Of a DNA stretch of 64,000 nucleotides, positions 53,829-63,436 are shown piece by piece. Position 1 is the stretch's first letter, and each line of letters opens with the position of its first letter. The position numbers and the translations under genes were made by a program. This stretch comes from Flavivirga rizhaonensis (GTDB lineage Bacteria; Bacteroidota; Bacteroidia; Flavobacteriales; Flavobacteriaceae): NCBI RefSeq assembly GCF_004791695.1, contig NZ_SRSO01000003.1, positions 153,538 through 217,537 of the forward strand. The letters run 5' to 3'. Under the pieces are notes generated by a model. The model made no database searches. It was not told where the DNA came from and worked only from the letters and a program-made list of their open reading frames with translations.

Positions 53829-55840
53829 TATATTCTAGTTAATACTATTTGTTCGTTTTCTTTTTCAATAATTTGTTTAAAATACTCTTTTAAAGCATCG
53901 TAGTACATAGGTAAAATAATCGATTGATTAATATTTTCATCTACTAACAGCTGAATTGAGGTTCCTCTATTTATTATATTAAATTTAAATAATCCTAAAT
54001 TATCTGGCATACTATAAGCTACTGATTCTGGAACCGACTCTGCCTTATACCCTTCAGGCAAACTTATTGTAATTTGATATCTGGAAGCGGAAGGATATCC
54101 AAAATCAACAGGAAATTCCCTATTTTCTAATTTAAAGGGATTCTCTGCTGTTTTTAAAAAAAACATTGGTGAAAAATATATTTTATCTCCTATAATATCT
54201 GCTTGACTTTCTTTTATGAATTTAAAAGACTCCTTGACTGGTTTCGACAAATTTAACTCGTTTGTTACTTTAAATTCTGAAACCTCTAAGCCACCATGTT
54301 TGTTTTCTAATTTCTCTATAAAATCTTCTTTATTAACATTATTATAACGTTCTCTGTATCTCAAAGCATTATGACTTGTTTTAATATTTCTACAGCCACC
54401 TTTTATACTCCCATCTTCATTTAAAGTGACCATCATAAAAATATTATTCTTTGATTTTTCTTTGGGGTATAAATCTACTAATGTAGATCCTCCTTTATCT
54501 GAGATTACCCGCCCCTGCCAATTTAATGTTCTAAATGGTAAAACATTAGGAACACTATATTTATTAGTAGCATCTAGAAGAATATACCCATCTGAAAGTT
54601 TAACATAACTAACAACATAATTATAGCCTTCTCTTGTTGGAAATAACGGAATACCATTTCTCCTTGTGCTTACTAAAACCGGATAGGCATTTAAACCTGC
54701 ATATTTTAACATAGACGTTAACATTAAATTTATCTCTGCAACATTTCCTACTTGATCTTTGAATGCTTTTTTAACGCCTCCACTAGTATATTTACCATAG
54801 TACCCATTCCACTTTATCCTAGATTTGACAAAATCAAAAATTAGAGCTACACGTTCCATTGGTCCAGATATAGAGCCAACTATAGCATCTAACTCATCTT
54901 TATAGTAGCTTGTTTTATTTAATTCGCCTCCAAAGTTAGAACTCTTATAAATTGTTTTTACCACATCTTCCCAAGTTGTCGAATAGTAATTAACAGTAGA
55001 CTGCGGAAATTTTGTGTAAGACAACTCATATTTTATAGACGACCTATAATTATTTATACTATTTACATAAGGTTCTTCTTTTAATGCTGGTATATCTTTA
55101 AGATGATATGATGATATGCTCTTAGTAAATTCTACATCTGATGAGTTAAATGTTGTTCTTACAGCGCCATTCAGATTGCCACCAGACCTCGTTTTACTTG
55201 TAAAAGTAATTTTATCGTTTTCCTTTTCTGTTTTAGGAGTTATTGGCAAAAACCCTTTAACATTCGTTTTAAAAACAAAATACTCAGGTACCTCAAATTT
55301 AGCATCTAGTTTTTTTACCGGAATATCATACTGAAAATCAAAATCATCTACATTCCAATAAAAAGGTGATGAAATTCTATATCTAAACTCAACAACACTA
55401 CCCTCTTTAATATTTGGCATAGTAAATTTTACTTCATCAAAATATTTAGATTTTTCAGTTTTAAAAATACCATCTTTTGTCAGCTTAGTTTCTTCTACTT
55501 TGCCTTCTAACAAATTATAAGTATAGGCTTTTATATTATTTACCTCTTCATTATCACTTCCACTTTTGTGTAAATTCACTTGTTCGGTAGCATAATCGAA
55601 ACCTTCTTGATTATATATTTTTATTCGTTCGTGTATTTCTGTTATTAAACTAAACCCTTCTCCTTGCTTATATTGAAAAAAGGTTCTTCTATTCTTGTAC
55701 AAATATGTTGCACTTGCCGAAGAATCTAGTGGGTTAAATTTTTCTTCCAACTCTTCTTTAGATATTTTTCCAAATTTATAATCTTGTGCAAATGCTGTTA
55801 TTGTAAAGCATAAGCTAAATAAAATCGTTGTGATTTTCAT
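53828..55840 (-). CDS. DUF3857 protein with apparently inactive transglutaminase-like domain
   Basis: 670 aa; signal peptide at 1-18 (ILFSLCFTITAFAQ). N-terminal DUF3857 (VNLHKSGSDNEEVNNIKAYT; FTMPNIKEGSVVEFRYRIS), a transglutaminase-like core (about 310-410) and a C-terminal DUF3858-like beta domain (FPVDFGYPSASRYQITISLPEGY). Where catalytic members have D/S-C-x-x-x, this reads DQVGNVAEINLML, so the Cys appears absent. Probably periplasmic. Pairs with the following paralogue, 4 bp away. Confidence 0.85.
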   Translation of the reverse strand: MKITTILFSLCFTITAFAQDYKFGKISKEELEEKFNPLDSSASATYLYKNRRTFFQYKQGEGFSLITEIHERIKIYNQEGFDYATEQVNLHKSGSDNEEVNNIKAYTYNLLEGKVEETKLTKDGIFKTEKSKYFDEVKFTMPNIKEGSVVEFRYRISSPFYWNVDDFDFQYDIPVKKLDAKFEVPEYFVFKTNVKGFLPITPKTEKENDKITFTSKTRSGGNLNGAVRTTFNSSDVEFTKSISSYHLKDIPALKEEPYVNSINNYRSSIKYELSYTKFPQSTVNYYSTTWEDVVKTIYKSSNFGGELNKTSYYKDELDAIVGSISGPMERVALIFDFVKSRIKWNGYYGKYTSGGVKKAFKDQVGNVAEINLMLTSMLKYAGLNAYPVLVSTRRNGIPLFPTREGYNYVVSYVKLSDGYILLDATNKYSVPNVLPFRTLNWQGRVISDKGGSTLVDLYPKEKSKNNIFMMVTLNEDGSIKGGCRNIKTSHNALRYRERYNNVNKEDFIEKLENKHGGLEVSEFKVTNELNLSKPVKESFKFIKESQADIIGDKIYFSPMFFLKTAENPFKLENREFPVDFGYPSASRYQITISLPEGYKAESVPESVAYSMPDNLGLFKFNIINRGTSIQLLVDENINQSIILPMYYDALKEYFKQIIEKENEQIVLTRI

Positions 55841-55844
55841 TTAA

Positions 55845-57755
55845 TCATTTTTTAATTAATGCTACTTTTGCGTTGTCTTGTTTATTCACTTCTTTGTAAA
55901 AAGCCCTAAATGCCTCATAATCTTCTTTAGGGAACTCACCATCGTTTATTGTAAATTCTCTTTTATATACAAGTGTACTTTCGTCTTTAACAGCTACTTC
56001 TGATTTATAACTCCCAAATTTATTTTCAATGGTTTTATTATTGGGCTTAGATTCTACTTTATAATCTTGTGGTAATTTAATTTCAACCTCATCAATATCT
56101 TTAAATCCTCTTCTTATTTTAAGAGGGTGTTTTCTATTTCTGTAACGGTCTGGTATATCTGTATTTCTATTTAAAGCATTTAGCGTAAGTAACATTCTGT
56201 CTCCTATTTTTTTAGAGTAGTTGGTTGCTTGAAAACTAACATCTTCAACAAACTCAATAGTTTCTTTATTATTAGTGATGTGCATACTACTAATTTTAAT
56301 AGTATTAATATAGCCCCATCGTTTTTTATAATGTTTATCGAGGTCTCTTTCCGTTTCGGTTTCTAACCAATATTTATCATCATATTGTATGCCTTTAGAA
56401 TTAATATTAACTTTAGCTTCAATAGCCCCGTTATTTGAAATCGAATAATTCCCTTTTATTTGCTGGACACTTTCTTCCGTTTTGTATTTTTTTGTGTGTT
56501 GGATTTTGCCTCCTTCTGGTGTTATAACTAATACATCTCTATCGTCTGTAAAATCGCCAATAAAACCAAAAGGTAATTTTTGACTTGTGCATTCCAACCA
56601 GATGTCTTCTTTATCTTCTTGTGGAATATTTAGAATAACATGGTTTCCTTGCATAGCAGCAAAATCTTTCTCTAAACTTCTTTGAGATTTACCCGCATAT
56701 ACTACAGTGTAATTAGATTTAACTCCAGCTGCTTTTAAAAGTGACATCGTGTAATTTGTTAAGGCTTTACAATCTCCATAACCTAATTTATCTACTTCTG
56801 AAGCATTAAAAGGTTTCCACCCTCCAATTCCCACTTGTACACTTATATAACGTGTTTTATCTTGTACATATTGATATATTTTCTTTGCTTTTGCAACATC
56901 ATTTGGTTCATCTTTTACTAAGTCCTGTATCATATTAATGGTACTTGCAGGCAGATCATACGTGTTTTTTATTAAATCGTGATACATCCATTTACCAAAA
57001 TCATTCCAATTTTCGACCTGTGTATGTACACCTTCTAATGTAAATTGTTTTGAAGCGACTAAAACCTTGGGAGACATATTAACATATGCAGGACTATATT
57101 CCTCTGGTTTAACAGCTTGGATGTTTTTTACTTCATATTTAATTTTTCCAGGAAGCGTTTCTTTTTGTAAATCTAAAGTTTCAAAGTTCTTTTCTTTTGT
57201 TCTAATTATAATATCTTCTGGAAATTCTATAGTATAAGTACTTTTTTCAACACTTACATAATACCCATTAATTGGTATAAAGGAGTGAATAAACGCCGTA
57301 TTATTATTTACAACTTCACTGGTAAATTCAATTGTATATGGATACTCAATAGGTGTATATTCTAAATATTTAACCCTAGAGTCTGAATATAATGTACCGC
57401 CATCAACAGCGCTAACATCTTTAAAACTGTTCTTCTTAATCTTTTTAATTTCATTACCAAAATTATCAAAAACCAGCGCCTCTAAAGTTTTAATTTTAAC
57501 ATTATTATCGTAGTACACGTAAGCATCTACATCATCATTTCCTCCTTTATTAAACACAGTAACAATCCTTTTCTTGGTAATATACATTTCGCTTGATGAT
57601 TTTAACGAAATATGCACATCATCAGATCGGATAACCGCATTAGCTTTTTCTTTAAGGTTTGCTGGAATTGTGTAACTAGTATATAAATTTTCTTGAGAAG
57701 TAACTGATAAAGTAATGAGTAAAATAAGAATACTCATATATATTTTTATAATCAT
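55845..57755 (-). CDS. DUF3857/transglutaminase-like protein, active-site Cys present
   Basis: 636 aa with signal peptide (about 1-20, ILLITLSVTSQE). DUF3857 region (about 40-190) then a transglutaminase core: YVQDKTRYISVQVGIGGWKP, LGYGDCKALTNYTMSLLKAAG (Cys about 335), GNHVILNIP (His) and the following WLECT (Asp/Glu region), then a C-terminal beta domain. Likely exported. A perfect -7 box TACCTTTG lies about 22 bp upstream (57777-57784). Start of the operon with its paralogue, the MazG-like gene and probably aroA. Confidence 0.88.
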   Translation of the reverse strand: MIIKIYMSILILLITLSVTSQENLYTSYTIPANLKEKANAVIRSDDVHISLKSSSEMYITKKRIVTVFNKGGNDDVDAYVYYDNNVKIKTLEALVFDNFGNEIKKIKKNSFKDVSAVDGGTLYSDSRVKYLEYTPIEYPYTIEFTSEVVNNNTAFIHSFIPINGYYVSVEKSTYTIEFPEDIIIRTKEKNFETLDLQKETLPGKIKYEVKNIQAVKPEEYSPAYVNMSPKVLVASKQFTLEGVHTQVENWNDFGKWMYHDLIKNTYDLPASTINMIQDLVKDEPNDVAKAKKIYQYVQDKTRYISVQVGIGGWKPFNASEVDKLGYGDCKALTNYTMSLLKAAGVKSNYTVVYAGKSQRSLEKDFAAMQGNHVILNIPQEDKEDIWLECTSQKLPFGFIGDFTDDRDVLVITPEGGKIQHTKKYKTEESVQQIKGNYSISNNGAIEAKVNINSKGIQYDDKYWLETETERDLDKHYKKRWGYINTIKISSMHITNNKETIEFVEDVSFQATNYSKKIGDRMLLTLNALNRNTDIPDRYRNRKHPLKIRRGFKDIDEVEIKLPQDYKVESKPNNKTIENKFGSYKSEVAVKDESTLVYKREFTINDGEFPKEDYEAFRAFYKEVNKQDNAKVALIKK

Positions 57756-57816
57756 ATTTTATATGTCTTTATAAGTCAAAGGTATTTGTATCAGACTGAT
57801 TATTATATGAGAAAGC

Positions 57817-58353
57817 TCAGTTTTTATCATCCAAAAAGCCTTTCGTTCGATAAATTAAAAATCTAACAAACAATATAAGAAAAGATGGGATAAAAATATA
57901 TTTAAACTCGCTAAATAGCACTTTTATTCCCCATTCTGAAAAAAAATCTTTTATACTAAGGGGTGATACTTTTATACCTCGAAAAGAGAAGAAAAAACGA
58001 CTGTTATCAAATGGAATTAAAAATCCAACACCCATCCCACCTGATGTCATAGCATCTAAAATACCATGTGAAAGGGTTGATAAAAGAATAACCAAAAACC
58101 AGACGCCTTTATTTTTTCTACCCAGAGTGATCATTAAAACAAAGGCCCATATAATCGAAAACAATATGGAATGTAAAAATCCCCGATGTCCCATGGGATG
58201 CTCGTAAGGTATACCAAATCTAAAACCTATAACATCAAAATCTGGAAGAATGGTTGAAAATACAGCACATACTATAAGCCATTTTGCATTGTGCTTATCA
58301 ATGATTTTAGCTAATGTAAAACCAACCACACCATGCCCAAATATCGATGCCAT
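57817..58353 (-). CDS. YdjM/DUF457-type membrane-bound metal-dependent hydrolase
   Basis: 178 aa, four or five helices. Family landmarks: MASIFGHGVVGFTLAKIID, LPDFDVIGFRFGIPYEHPMGHRGFLHS and LSHGILDAMTSGGMGVGFLIPFD, with the His/Asp pattern of YdjM-like proteins. Biochemical role not established. Its ATG overlaps the dtd stop, so same operon as rsgA-dtd. Confidence 0.9.
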   Translation of the reverse strand: MASIFGHGVVGFTLAKIIDKHNAKWLIVCAVFSTILPDFDVIGFRFGIPYEHPMGHRGFLHSILFSIIWAFVLMITLGRKNKGVWFLVILLSTLSHGILDAMTSGGMGVGFLIPFDNSRFFFSFRGIKVSPLSIKDFFSEWGIKVLFSEFKYIFIPSFLILFVRFLIYRTKGFLDDKN

Positions 58354-58805
58354 TATTCTTTGTTTTTAGAATCGATTATTATTGTTACTGGTCCGTCGTT
58401 AAGTAATTCCACTTTCATATCGGCTCCAAATTGTCCTGTTTGTACATTTTTACCTAGGTTATTTTCTAACTGTTTTACAAAACTTTTATAAAGTGGAATA
58501 GCAATATCTGGTTTTGCCGCTTTAATATAACTTGGCCTATTGCCTTTTTTTGTAGAAGCATGTAAAGTAAATTGACTTACCACAATAGCATCACCATTAA
58601 CATCTAATAAAGAGGTATTCATGATATTGTTTTCATCACCAAAAACACGAAGATTCACTATTTTGTTAGTCAACCATTTAATATCCTCTGTTGTATCTTC
58701 ATTAACAATACCTATAAGAACCATAAGCCCTGTTGAAATAGACGCTACTTTTTTCCCTTCTATAGTGACGCTTGCTTTTGACACTCTTTGAATTACCGCT
58801 TTCAT
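58353..58805 (-). CDS. dtd: D-aminoacyl-tRNA deacylase
   Basis: 150 aa from the ATG at 58805 (MKAVIQRVSKASVTIEGK), the normal family start; a longer frame to 58907 reads through a spacer repeat. Key motifs are VVSQFTLHASTKKGNRPS and LLNDGPVTIII (Gly-cis-Pro). Removes D-amino acids from mischarged tRNA. Between rsgA and the YdjM-like gene. Confidence 0.96.
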   Translation of the reverse strand: MKAVIQRVSKASVTIEGKKVASISTGLMVLIGIVNEDTTEDIKWLTNKIVNLRVFGDENNIMNTSLLDVNGDAIVVSQFTLHASTKKGNRPSYIKAAKPDIAIPLYKSFVKQLENNLGKNVQTGQFGADMKVELLNDGPVTIIIDSKNKE

Positions 58806-58897
58806 ATTCCTATCCCTAACCCTTTCCTTTGGAAAGGGAACTATTTGGTTCATATTTATTTTTCCCTTTTGGGGAAATGTCCGAAGGACAATGGTGA
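58806..58897. repeat. Palindromic spacer repeats between rsgA and dtd
   Basis: CCCTTTCC-TTT-GGAAAGGG (about 58819-58837) is a perfect palindrome. Further along, TTTCCC-TTTT-GGGGAAA and GTCC-GAA-GGAC lie at about 58861-58891. They resemble the CCCCTTTGGGGAGG repeat inserted in hemW. They lie inside an operon, so may affect read-through or mRNA processing. Confidence 0.65.
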
Positions 58898-59842
58898 TTA
58901 TTCCCAATTATCAGTTCTGTAATGCTCATCTTCTCCTTCAATAATTTGCAAATAACTTCTGTAGCGCGAAAATGCTATCTCATCATTATCCAATGCCTTT
59001 TTAACAGCACACTTGGGCTCTTGTAAGTGCAAACAATTATTAAATTTACAGTCTTGTTTCAATTCAAATATTTCTGGGAAATAATCACCAACTTCTTCCT
59101 TATCCATATCTACCACTCCAAAACCTTTTATTCCTGGTGTATCAATAATTTTTGCTCCAAAACTTAAGTCGAACATTTCTGCAAAGGTTGTTGTGTGTTG
59201 CCCTTGCATGTGCTGTGTTGAAATTTCTTTTGTCTTAATGTTTAAAGCCGGTTCAATGGCATTTACAAGTGTAGATTTACCAACCCCAGAATGTCCGGAA
59301 AACATACTAACCTTCCCTCTCATTAGTCCTTTTACCTTATCTACGTTTTTGCCAGTTTTAGCTGAAACACCTATACATTCATATCCTATCTTCCTGTAAA
59401 CATGTGCAAGGTATTTAACTTCCAGAAGCGTTTCTTCATCATAAGTATCTACTTTATTAAACAACAATACTGTTTTTATAGAATATGCATTAGCTGTTAC
59501 TAAAAATCGATCGATAAAGCTCGTTAATGTTGGCGGATTGTTAATGGTAATCATTAAAAAAACCTGATCTAAATTAGCAGCAATAATATGCGTCTGCTTC
59601 GATAAATTAACCGATTTCCTAACAATATAATTTGATCTATCGTGAATCTTATGTATGATACCGGACTCTTGATTATTATTGCTTTCAAGTTCAAAATCCA
59701 CCATATCACCAACCGCTATAGGGTTTGTACTTTTAATGCCTTTTATACGGAATTTCCCTTTTATACGACATTCGTAAATGTGGCCTAAATCGGTTTTAAC
59801 CGTATACCAACTTCCTGTAGATTTGTAAACGAGTCCTGTCAT
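58898..59842 (-). CDS. rsgA: Ribosome small-subunit GTPase RsgA
   Basis: 314 aa. An N-terminal OB fold (LVYKSTGSWYTVKTDLGHIYEC) then a circularly permuted GTPase with G4 LLFNKVDTYDEE before G1 SGHSGVGKSTLVN and G3 IIDTPGIKGFG. C-terminal zinc motif DCKFNNCLHLQEPKCAVKKA. Acts in 30S maturation. Starts the rsgA-dtd-YdjM operon. Confidence 0.97.
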   Translation of the reverse strand: MTGLVYKSTGSWYTVKTDLGHIYECRIKGKFRIKGIKSTNPIAVGDMVDFELESNNNQESGIIHKIHDRSNYIVRKSVNLSKQTHIIAANLDQVFLMITINNPPTLTSFIDRFLVTANAYSIKTVLLFNKVDTYDEETLLEVKYLAHVYRKIGYECIGVSAKTGKNVDKVKGLMRGKVSMFSGHSGVGKSTLVNAIEPALNIKTKEISTQHMQGQHTTTFAEMFDLSFGAKIIDTPGIKGFGVVDMDKEEVGDYFPEIFELKQDCKFNNCLHLQEPKCAVKKALDNDEIAFSRYRSYLQIIEGEDEHYRTDNWE

Positions 59843-59849
59843 ATTTCTC

Positions 59850-59857
59850 CAAATGTA
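59850..59857 (-). promoter_or_regulatory. -7 box abutting the rsgA start
   Basis: TACATTTG on the minus strand, a perfect TAnnTTTG, only 7 bp before the rsgA ATG. The -33 region is A-rich without TTG. If used, the message would be nearly leaderless. Confidence 0.35.
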
Positions 59858-59929
59858 AAATTAAAAATCTTTTTTTTGGTATAGATATTGTTTAATCTTG
59901 TAATTATTAATTTAAAAAACACCTCTATT

Positions 59930-60382
59930 ATGAAAAAATTACTTTTAGTTTTTACTATTGCGTTATTCTCTTTTATAGACACCAATGCTCAAGTAGAGTA
60001 TAAGGTTGTTACTAGTGTCGAGTCTATTGTTCCTAATGGTTTTGGGCGTTCCAGAATTATCAGTGCTAACGAAGAAAAAGATTATAAAGCATATACTAGC
60101 ACACAAACTGAAGAAGACAATACTCGTAATAAATCTAAACGTGGAGACATAAGAGTTAAAGATTTTGACGAAACAAAATTGTTAAACTTTTACAACATGG
60201 GAGGAATTCGTTTTCAGAACATTGCTGCTAACGATGCCTTAATAACTTCCAAAATCAATACAATGATAGAAGAGGGTTGGGAATTAGCTTTTGTAACCAG
60301 TGCAGTAGAAAGTGATGCTGGTAAAAGTGATGGCAAAGGTATTTTTATAACACGTTATATTTTCAAAAGAAACAAGCAATAG
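59930..60382 (+). CDS. Small secreted protein, function unknown
   Basis: 150 aa from the ATG at 59930 (MKKLLLVFTIALFSFIDTNAQ), which gives a clear signal peptide; the longer frame from 59888 would bury it. The mature part (VEYKVVTSVESIVPNGFGRS; ILNTMIEEGWELAFVTSAVE-like ending with IFITRYIFKRNKQ) has the pattern of small beta-alpha-beta DUF4177-like proteins. No firm family. Ends at a bidirectional terminator. Confidence 0.75.
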   Translation: MKKLLLVFTIALFSFIDTNAQVEYKVVTSVESIVPNGFGRSRIISANEEKDYKAYTSTQTEEDNTRNKSKRGDIRVKDFDETKLLNFYNMGGIRFQNIAANDALITSKINTMIEEGWELAFVTSAVESDAGKSDGKGIFITRYIFKRNKQ

Positions 60383-60395
60383 TCTTGATATTGAA

Positions 60396-60430
60396 CTAAA
60401 AAAGTCAACAATATTTGTTGACTTTTTTAG
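60396..60430. terminator. Bidirectional terminator
   Basis: CTAAAAAAGTCAACA and TGTTGACTTTTTTAG form a perfect 15-bp stem with a 5-nt loop, placed between two convergent genes (stops at 60382 and 60455). Confidence 0.9.
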
Positions 60431-60454
60431 CAAATAATATTTGATTAAATATAA

Positions 60455-61279
60455 TTATTCTTTTTCAATGTCCATAGTTGCTGTAGCGTTTTGCATTTCT
60501 AAATGCACTAAACTTGGTGGGTTTTTACCAGAAACGCTAATATATTCTTGATTTAAATTATTATCACTTACCATCATGGTATTTAACTTAGTTAAGTTCA
60601 TTAACTCCATTGGTAAGTCTCCAGTAAATTGGTTTGTAGACAATAATAATTCTTCTAAATTCGTTAATTGTGCTATTTCAACTGGAATCTCACCGTCCAT
60701 TTTATTATCCATAAGGCTTAACTTTTGCAACTTAGATAAAGCAAATATTTCTCTTGGAATGTTACCTGTTAAATAATTACTTCCTAATAAAAGTTCTTTT
60801 AAGTTAGTTAAACTCATTAATGAATCTGGAATATTACCAGCAAATTTATTACTGTAAAGCTTTAAAGCTTCTAACTTTTTTAATTCCCCAAGTTCTGGAG
60901 GAATTTCTCCTTCAAAATTATTCATAAATAATTCTAAAGATGTTAATTCTTTTAAGTTCTTCAAGCTCGATGGTAACTTTCCTGTTAATTTGTTAAAACC
61001 TAAGTTAAGCCTTTTTACATGTATTAAGTTACCTATTTCTTCTGGTAGCTCTCCTTGAAGATTATTGAATTGTAAACTAATTTCAACTACTTTATTATCT
61101 TCTACTTTTATACCATACCAAGTATCTATAGGACTTTCTAAATCCCAAGTAGCACTCCACTCAGCTCCCTTGGTCGTGTTGTATATAGCAATTAATGCAT
61201 CTTTCTCTGTTGAGGAAACATTAGCAAAAGAATAAGCCGTTACAAACAAGCATATTACTAAAAGTTTTAAAGTTTTCAT
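60455..61279 (-). CDS. Secreted plant-type leucine-rich repeat protein
   Basis: 274 aa with signal peptide (1-19). N-terminal cap DALIAIYNTTKGAEWSATWD, then about eight 24-residue repeats of the L-x-x-L-x-L-x-x-N-x-L-x-G-x-I-P type (LQGELPEEIGNLIHVKRLNL; FEGEIPPELGELKKLEALKL; LTGNIPREIFALSKLQKLSL). Common in flavobacteria as surface or periplasmic binding proteins; partner unknown. Confidence 0.92.
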   Translation of the reverse strand: MKTLKLLVICLFVTAYSFANVSSTEKDALIAIYNTTKGAEWSATWDLESPIDTWYGIKVEDNKVVEISLQFNNLQGELPEEIGNLIHVKRLNLGFNKLTGKLPSSLKNLKELTSLELFMNNFEGEIPPELGELKKLEALKLYSNKFAGNIPDSLMSLTNLKELLLGSNYLTGNIPREIFALSKLQKLSLMDNKMDGEIPVEIAQLTNLEELLLSTNQFTGDLPMELMNLTKLNTMMVSDNNLNQEYISVSGKNPPSLVHLEMQNATATMDIEKE

Positions 61280-61377
61280 GTTTCGAGTAAATTTGGGATT
61301 AATTCACTCACGAAATTAGAATAAATATCGACGAAAAACTATTTTATTCGATGAAATACATTAAATTTTAACAAATA

Positions 61378-63294
61378 TTAGTCTGAAAACTGCTCAATTT
61401 CTAACTGAATGCCCTCCCATTTCTCCATAAATTCTTGTAAATCTGTTTTCATTTTTTGATAATCATCAAAAAAACTTGGTTTAGAAGTCACAGCCTCGTA
61501 ATTAATTTCAAGCTCTAAGTCGATAGCTTTTATATCGCGTTCTAATTGATTGATTTTAGCTTCGACATTACTCAGTCTATTATTTAACGATTTTAATTTT
61601 TTCTGGTCTTCGTATGATTGGTGCTTCTTCTCTTTTTCTTTAGGTAGCTCCTTAACAATAGTTCTTTTTTCAACTTCGCGAAGATTTTCAACTTTTCGTT
61701 GCTCCAAATAATAATCTATATCACCTAAATACTCCTTTATTTTATGATCTTTAAACTCGTATACCAAGTTGGTTAGATCTTGAAGAAAATCCCTATCGTG
61801 TGATACCAAAATTAAAGTCCCTTCAAATCGTTTTAAGGCTTCCTTTAATACGTTTTTAGATTTAATGTCTAGGTGGTTAGTAGGCTCATCCATTATTAAA
61901 ACATTGAACGGCTGTAACATTAATTTTGCTAATGCTAAACGATTGCGTTCGCCTCCAGAGAGTACACGTACGTATTTTTCAACTTCATCGCCACGAAATA
62001 AAAAAGAACCTAAAATATCTCGTACTTTACTTCTATTCGTTTCGTTAGCAGCATCAATCATAGTATCTAAAACGGTTTTATTGCCATTTAAATACTCCGC
62101 TTGGTTTTGGGCAAAATATCCTATCTGTACATTGTGTCCCAATTTTAAATGCCCATCATGCTTTATATCTCCTACTATAATCTTCGCTAATGTTGATTTT
62201 CCTTGTCCATTTTGCCCAACAAAAGCTGTTTTACTATCTCGCTCTATAAGTAAATTTATGTTCTTAAGAACTTGATTATCTCCATAGTTTTTTGAGACAT
62301 CTTCGGTTTCTACCACCACTTTTCCTGGTGTTATAGACACTGGAAAATTAAGTGTCATCACACTATTATCATCCTCATCAACTTCTATTCTATCAATTTT
62401 ATCAAGCTTTTTAATAAGCGATTGTGCCATCGTTGCTTTTGATGCTTTAGCACGAAACTTCTCAATAAGCTTTTCTGTTTGCTCTATTTGTTTTTGTTGA
62501 TTTTTTTGAGATGCTAATTGTTGTATTCTTAACTCTTCTCGTAGCACTAAGTACTTTGTGTAAGGTTTAGGATAGTCATAAATTCTTCCTAAAGAAATCT
62601 CTATTGTTCTATTAGTAACATTATCTAAAAACATCTTATCATGCGATACAATAACTACTGCCCCTGGATAATTCTTTAAAAATCCTTCTAACCAGATAAT
62701 AGATTCTATATCTAAGTGGTTAGTAGGTTCATCTAATAAAAGAATGTCATTATTTTGAAGTAATAATTTAGCTAATTCTATTCGCATGCGCCAACCTCCT
62801 GAAAAGGTATCTGAGAGCTTATTAAAATCTGATCGTTTAAACCCTAATCCCTGTAGAATTTTTTCAGTATCACCTTGATAATTATAACCTCCTAAAATTT
62901 CATATTGATGCTGAATCTCATTAATATCGATCATTAACTGGTTATAACCTTCACTTTCGTAATCGGTACGTTCGGCTAACTGGGTGTTAATACCGGCCAT
63001 TTTAGCCTCTAATTCTTTAATTTCAGTAAAAGCTTGGTAAGCTTCTTCAAGTACCGTTCTTCCTAAAACAAAATCAATATCTTGTTTTAAAAATCCAATT
63101 TTCAGTTCTTTATCTGCTGCAATTTGCCCCGTATCTGGTTCCATCTCTTTTGACAAAATTTTAAGCATCGTAGATTTACCTGCTCCATTTTTCCCAATAA
63201 GACCTATTCTATCTCCATTACCTAGTTTAAATGTAATATCTTCAAACAGGTATTCCCCTTGAAATGAAATCGATAAATTATGAATGTTCATCAT
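61378..63294 (-). CDS. ABC-F family ATPase
   Basis: 638 aa. Two ABC domains without membrane parts: Walker A GLIGKNGAGKSTMLK (about 33-47) and GQNGQGKSTLAK (about 355-366); signatures FSGGWRMRIELAK and LSGGERNRLALAK; Walker B LLLDEPTNHLDIESIIWL and LIMDEPTNHLDIKSK. A charged linker and a C-terminal coiled coil (about 565-630) are as in Uup/YdiF types. ABC-F proteins act on the ribosome; whether this is housekeeping or resistance cannot be read. ATG at 63294; next Met codon possible. Confidence 0.95.
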   Translation of the reverse strand: MMNIHNLSISFQGEYLFEDITFKLGNGDRIGLIGKNGAGKSTMLKILSKEMEPDTGQIAADKELKIGFLKQDIDFVLGRTVLEEAYQAFTEIKELEAKMAGINTQLAERTDYESEGYNQLMIDINEIQHQYEILGGYNYQGDTEKILQGLGFKRSDFNKLSDTFSGGWRMRIELAKLLLQNNDILLLDEPTNHLDIESIIWLEGFLKNYPGAVVIVSHDKMFLDNVTNRTIEISLGRIYDYPKPYTKYLVLREELRIQQLASQKNQQKQIEQTEKLIEKFRAKASKATMAQSLIKKLDKIDRIEVDEDDNSVMTLNFPVSITPGKVVVETEDVSKNYGDNQVLKNINLLIERDSKTAFVGQNGQGKSTLAKIIVGDIKHDGHLKLGHNVQIGYFAQNQAEYLNGNKTVLDTMIDAANETNRSKVRDILGSFLFRGDEVEKYVRVLSGGERNRLALAKLMLQPFNVLIMDEPTNHLDIKSKNVLKEALKRFEGTLILVSHDRDFLQDLTNLVYEFKDHKIKEYLGDIDYYLEQRKVENLREVEKRTIVKELPKEKEKKHQSYEDQKKLKSLNNRLSNVEAKINQLERDIKAIDLELEINYEAVTSKPSFFDDYQKMKTDLQEFMEKWEGIQLEIEQFSD

Positions 63295-63436
63295 AGATAT
63301 GTAACTTATATTGCAGCACTTTAATTATTAAAACTTATTTTTGTTCCAGTTTTGCGACTTAAACAATCTAAATAGAAATTCCAATGTATAATCGAGTATT
63401 AGATTTTTCCATTCAGCTTGCAAAAATACATTATAT

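Noticed and set aside
61865..62275. 136-codon plus-strand frame
   Set aside because: It is antisense to the ABC-F gene across conserved motifs; a shadow frame.
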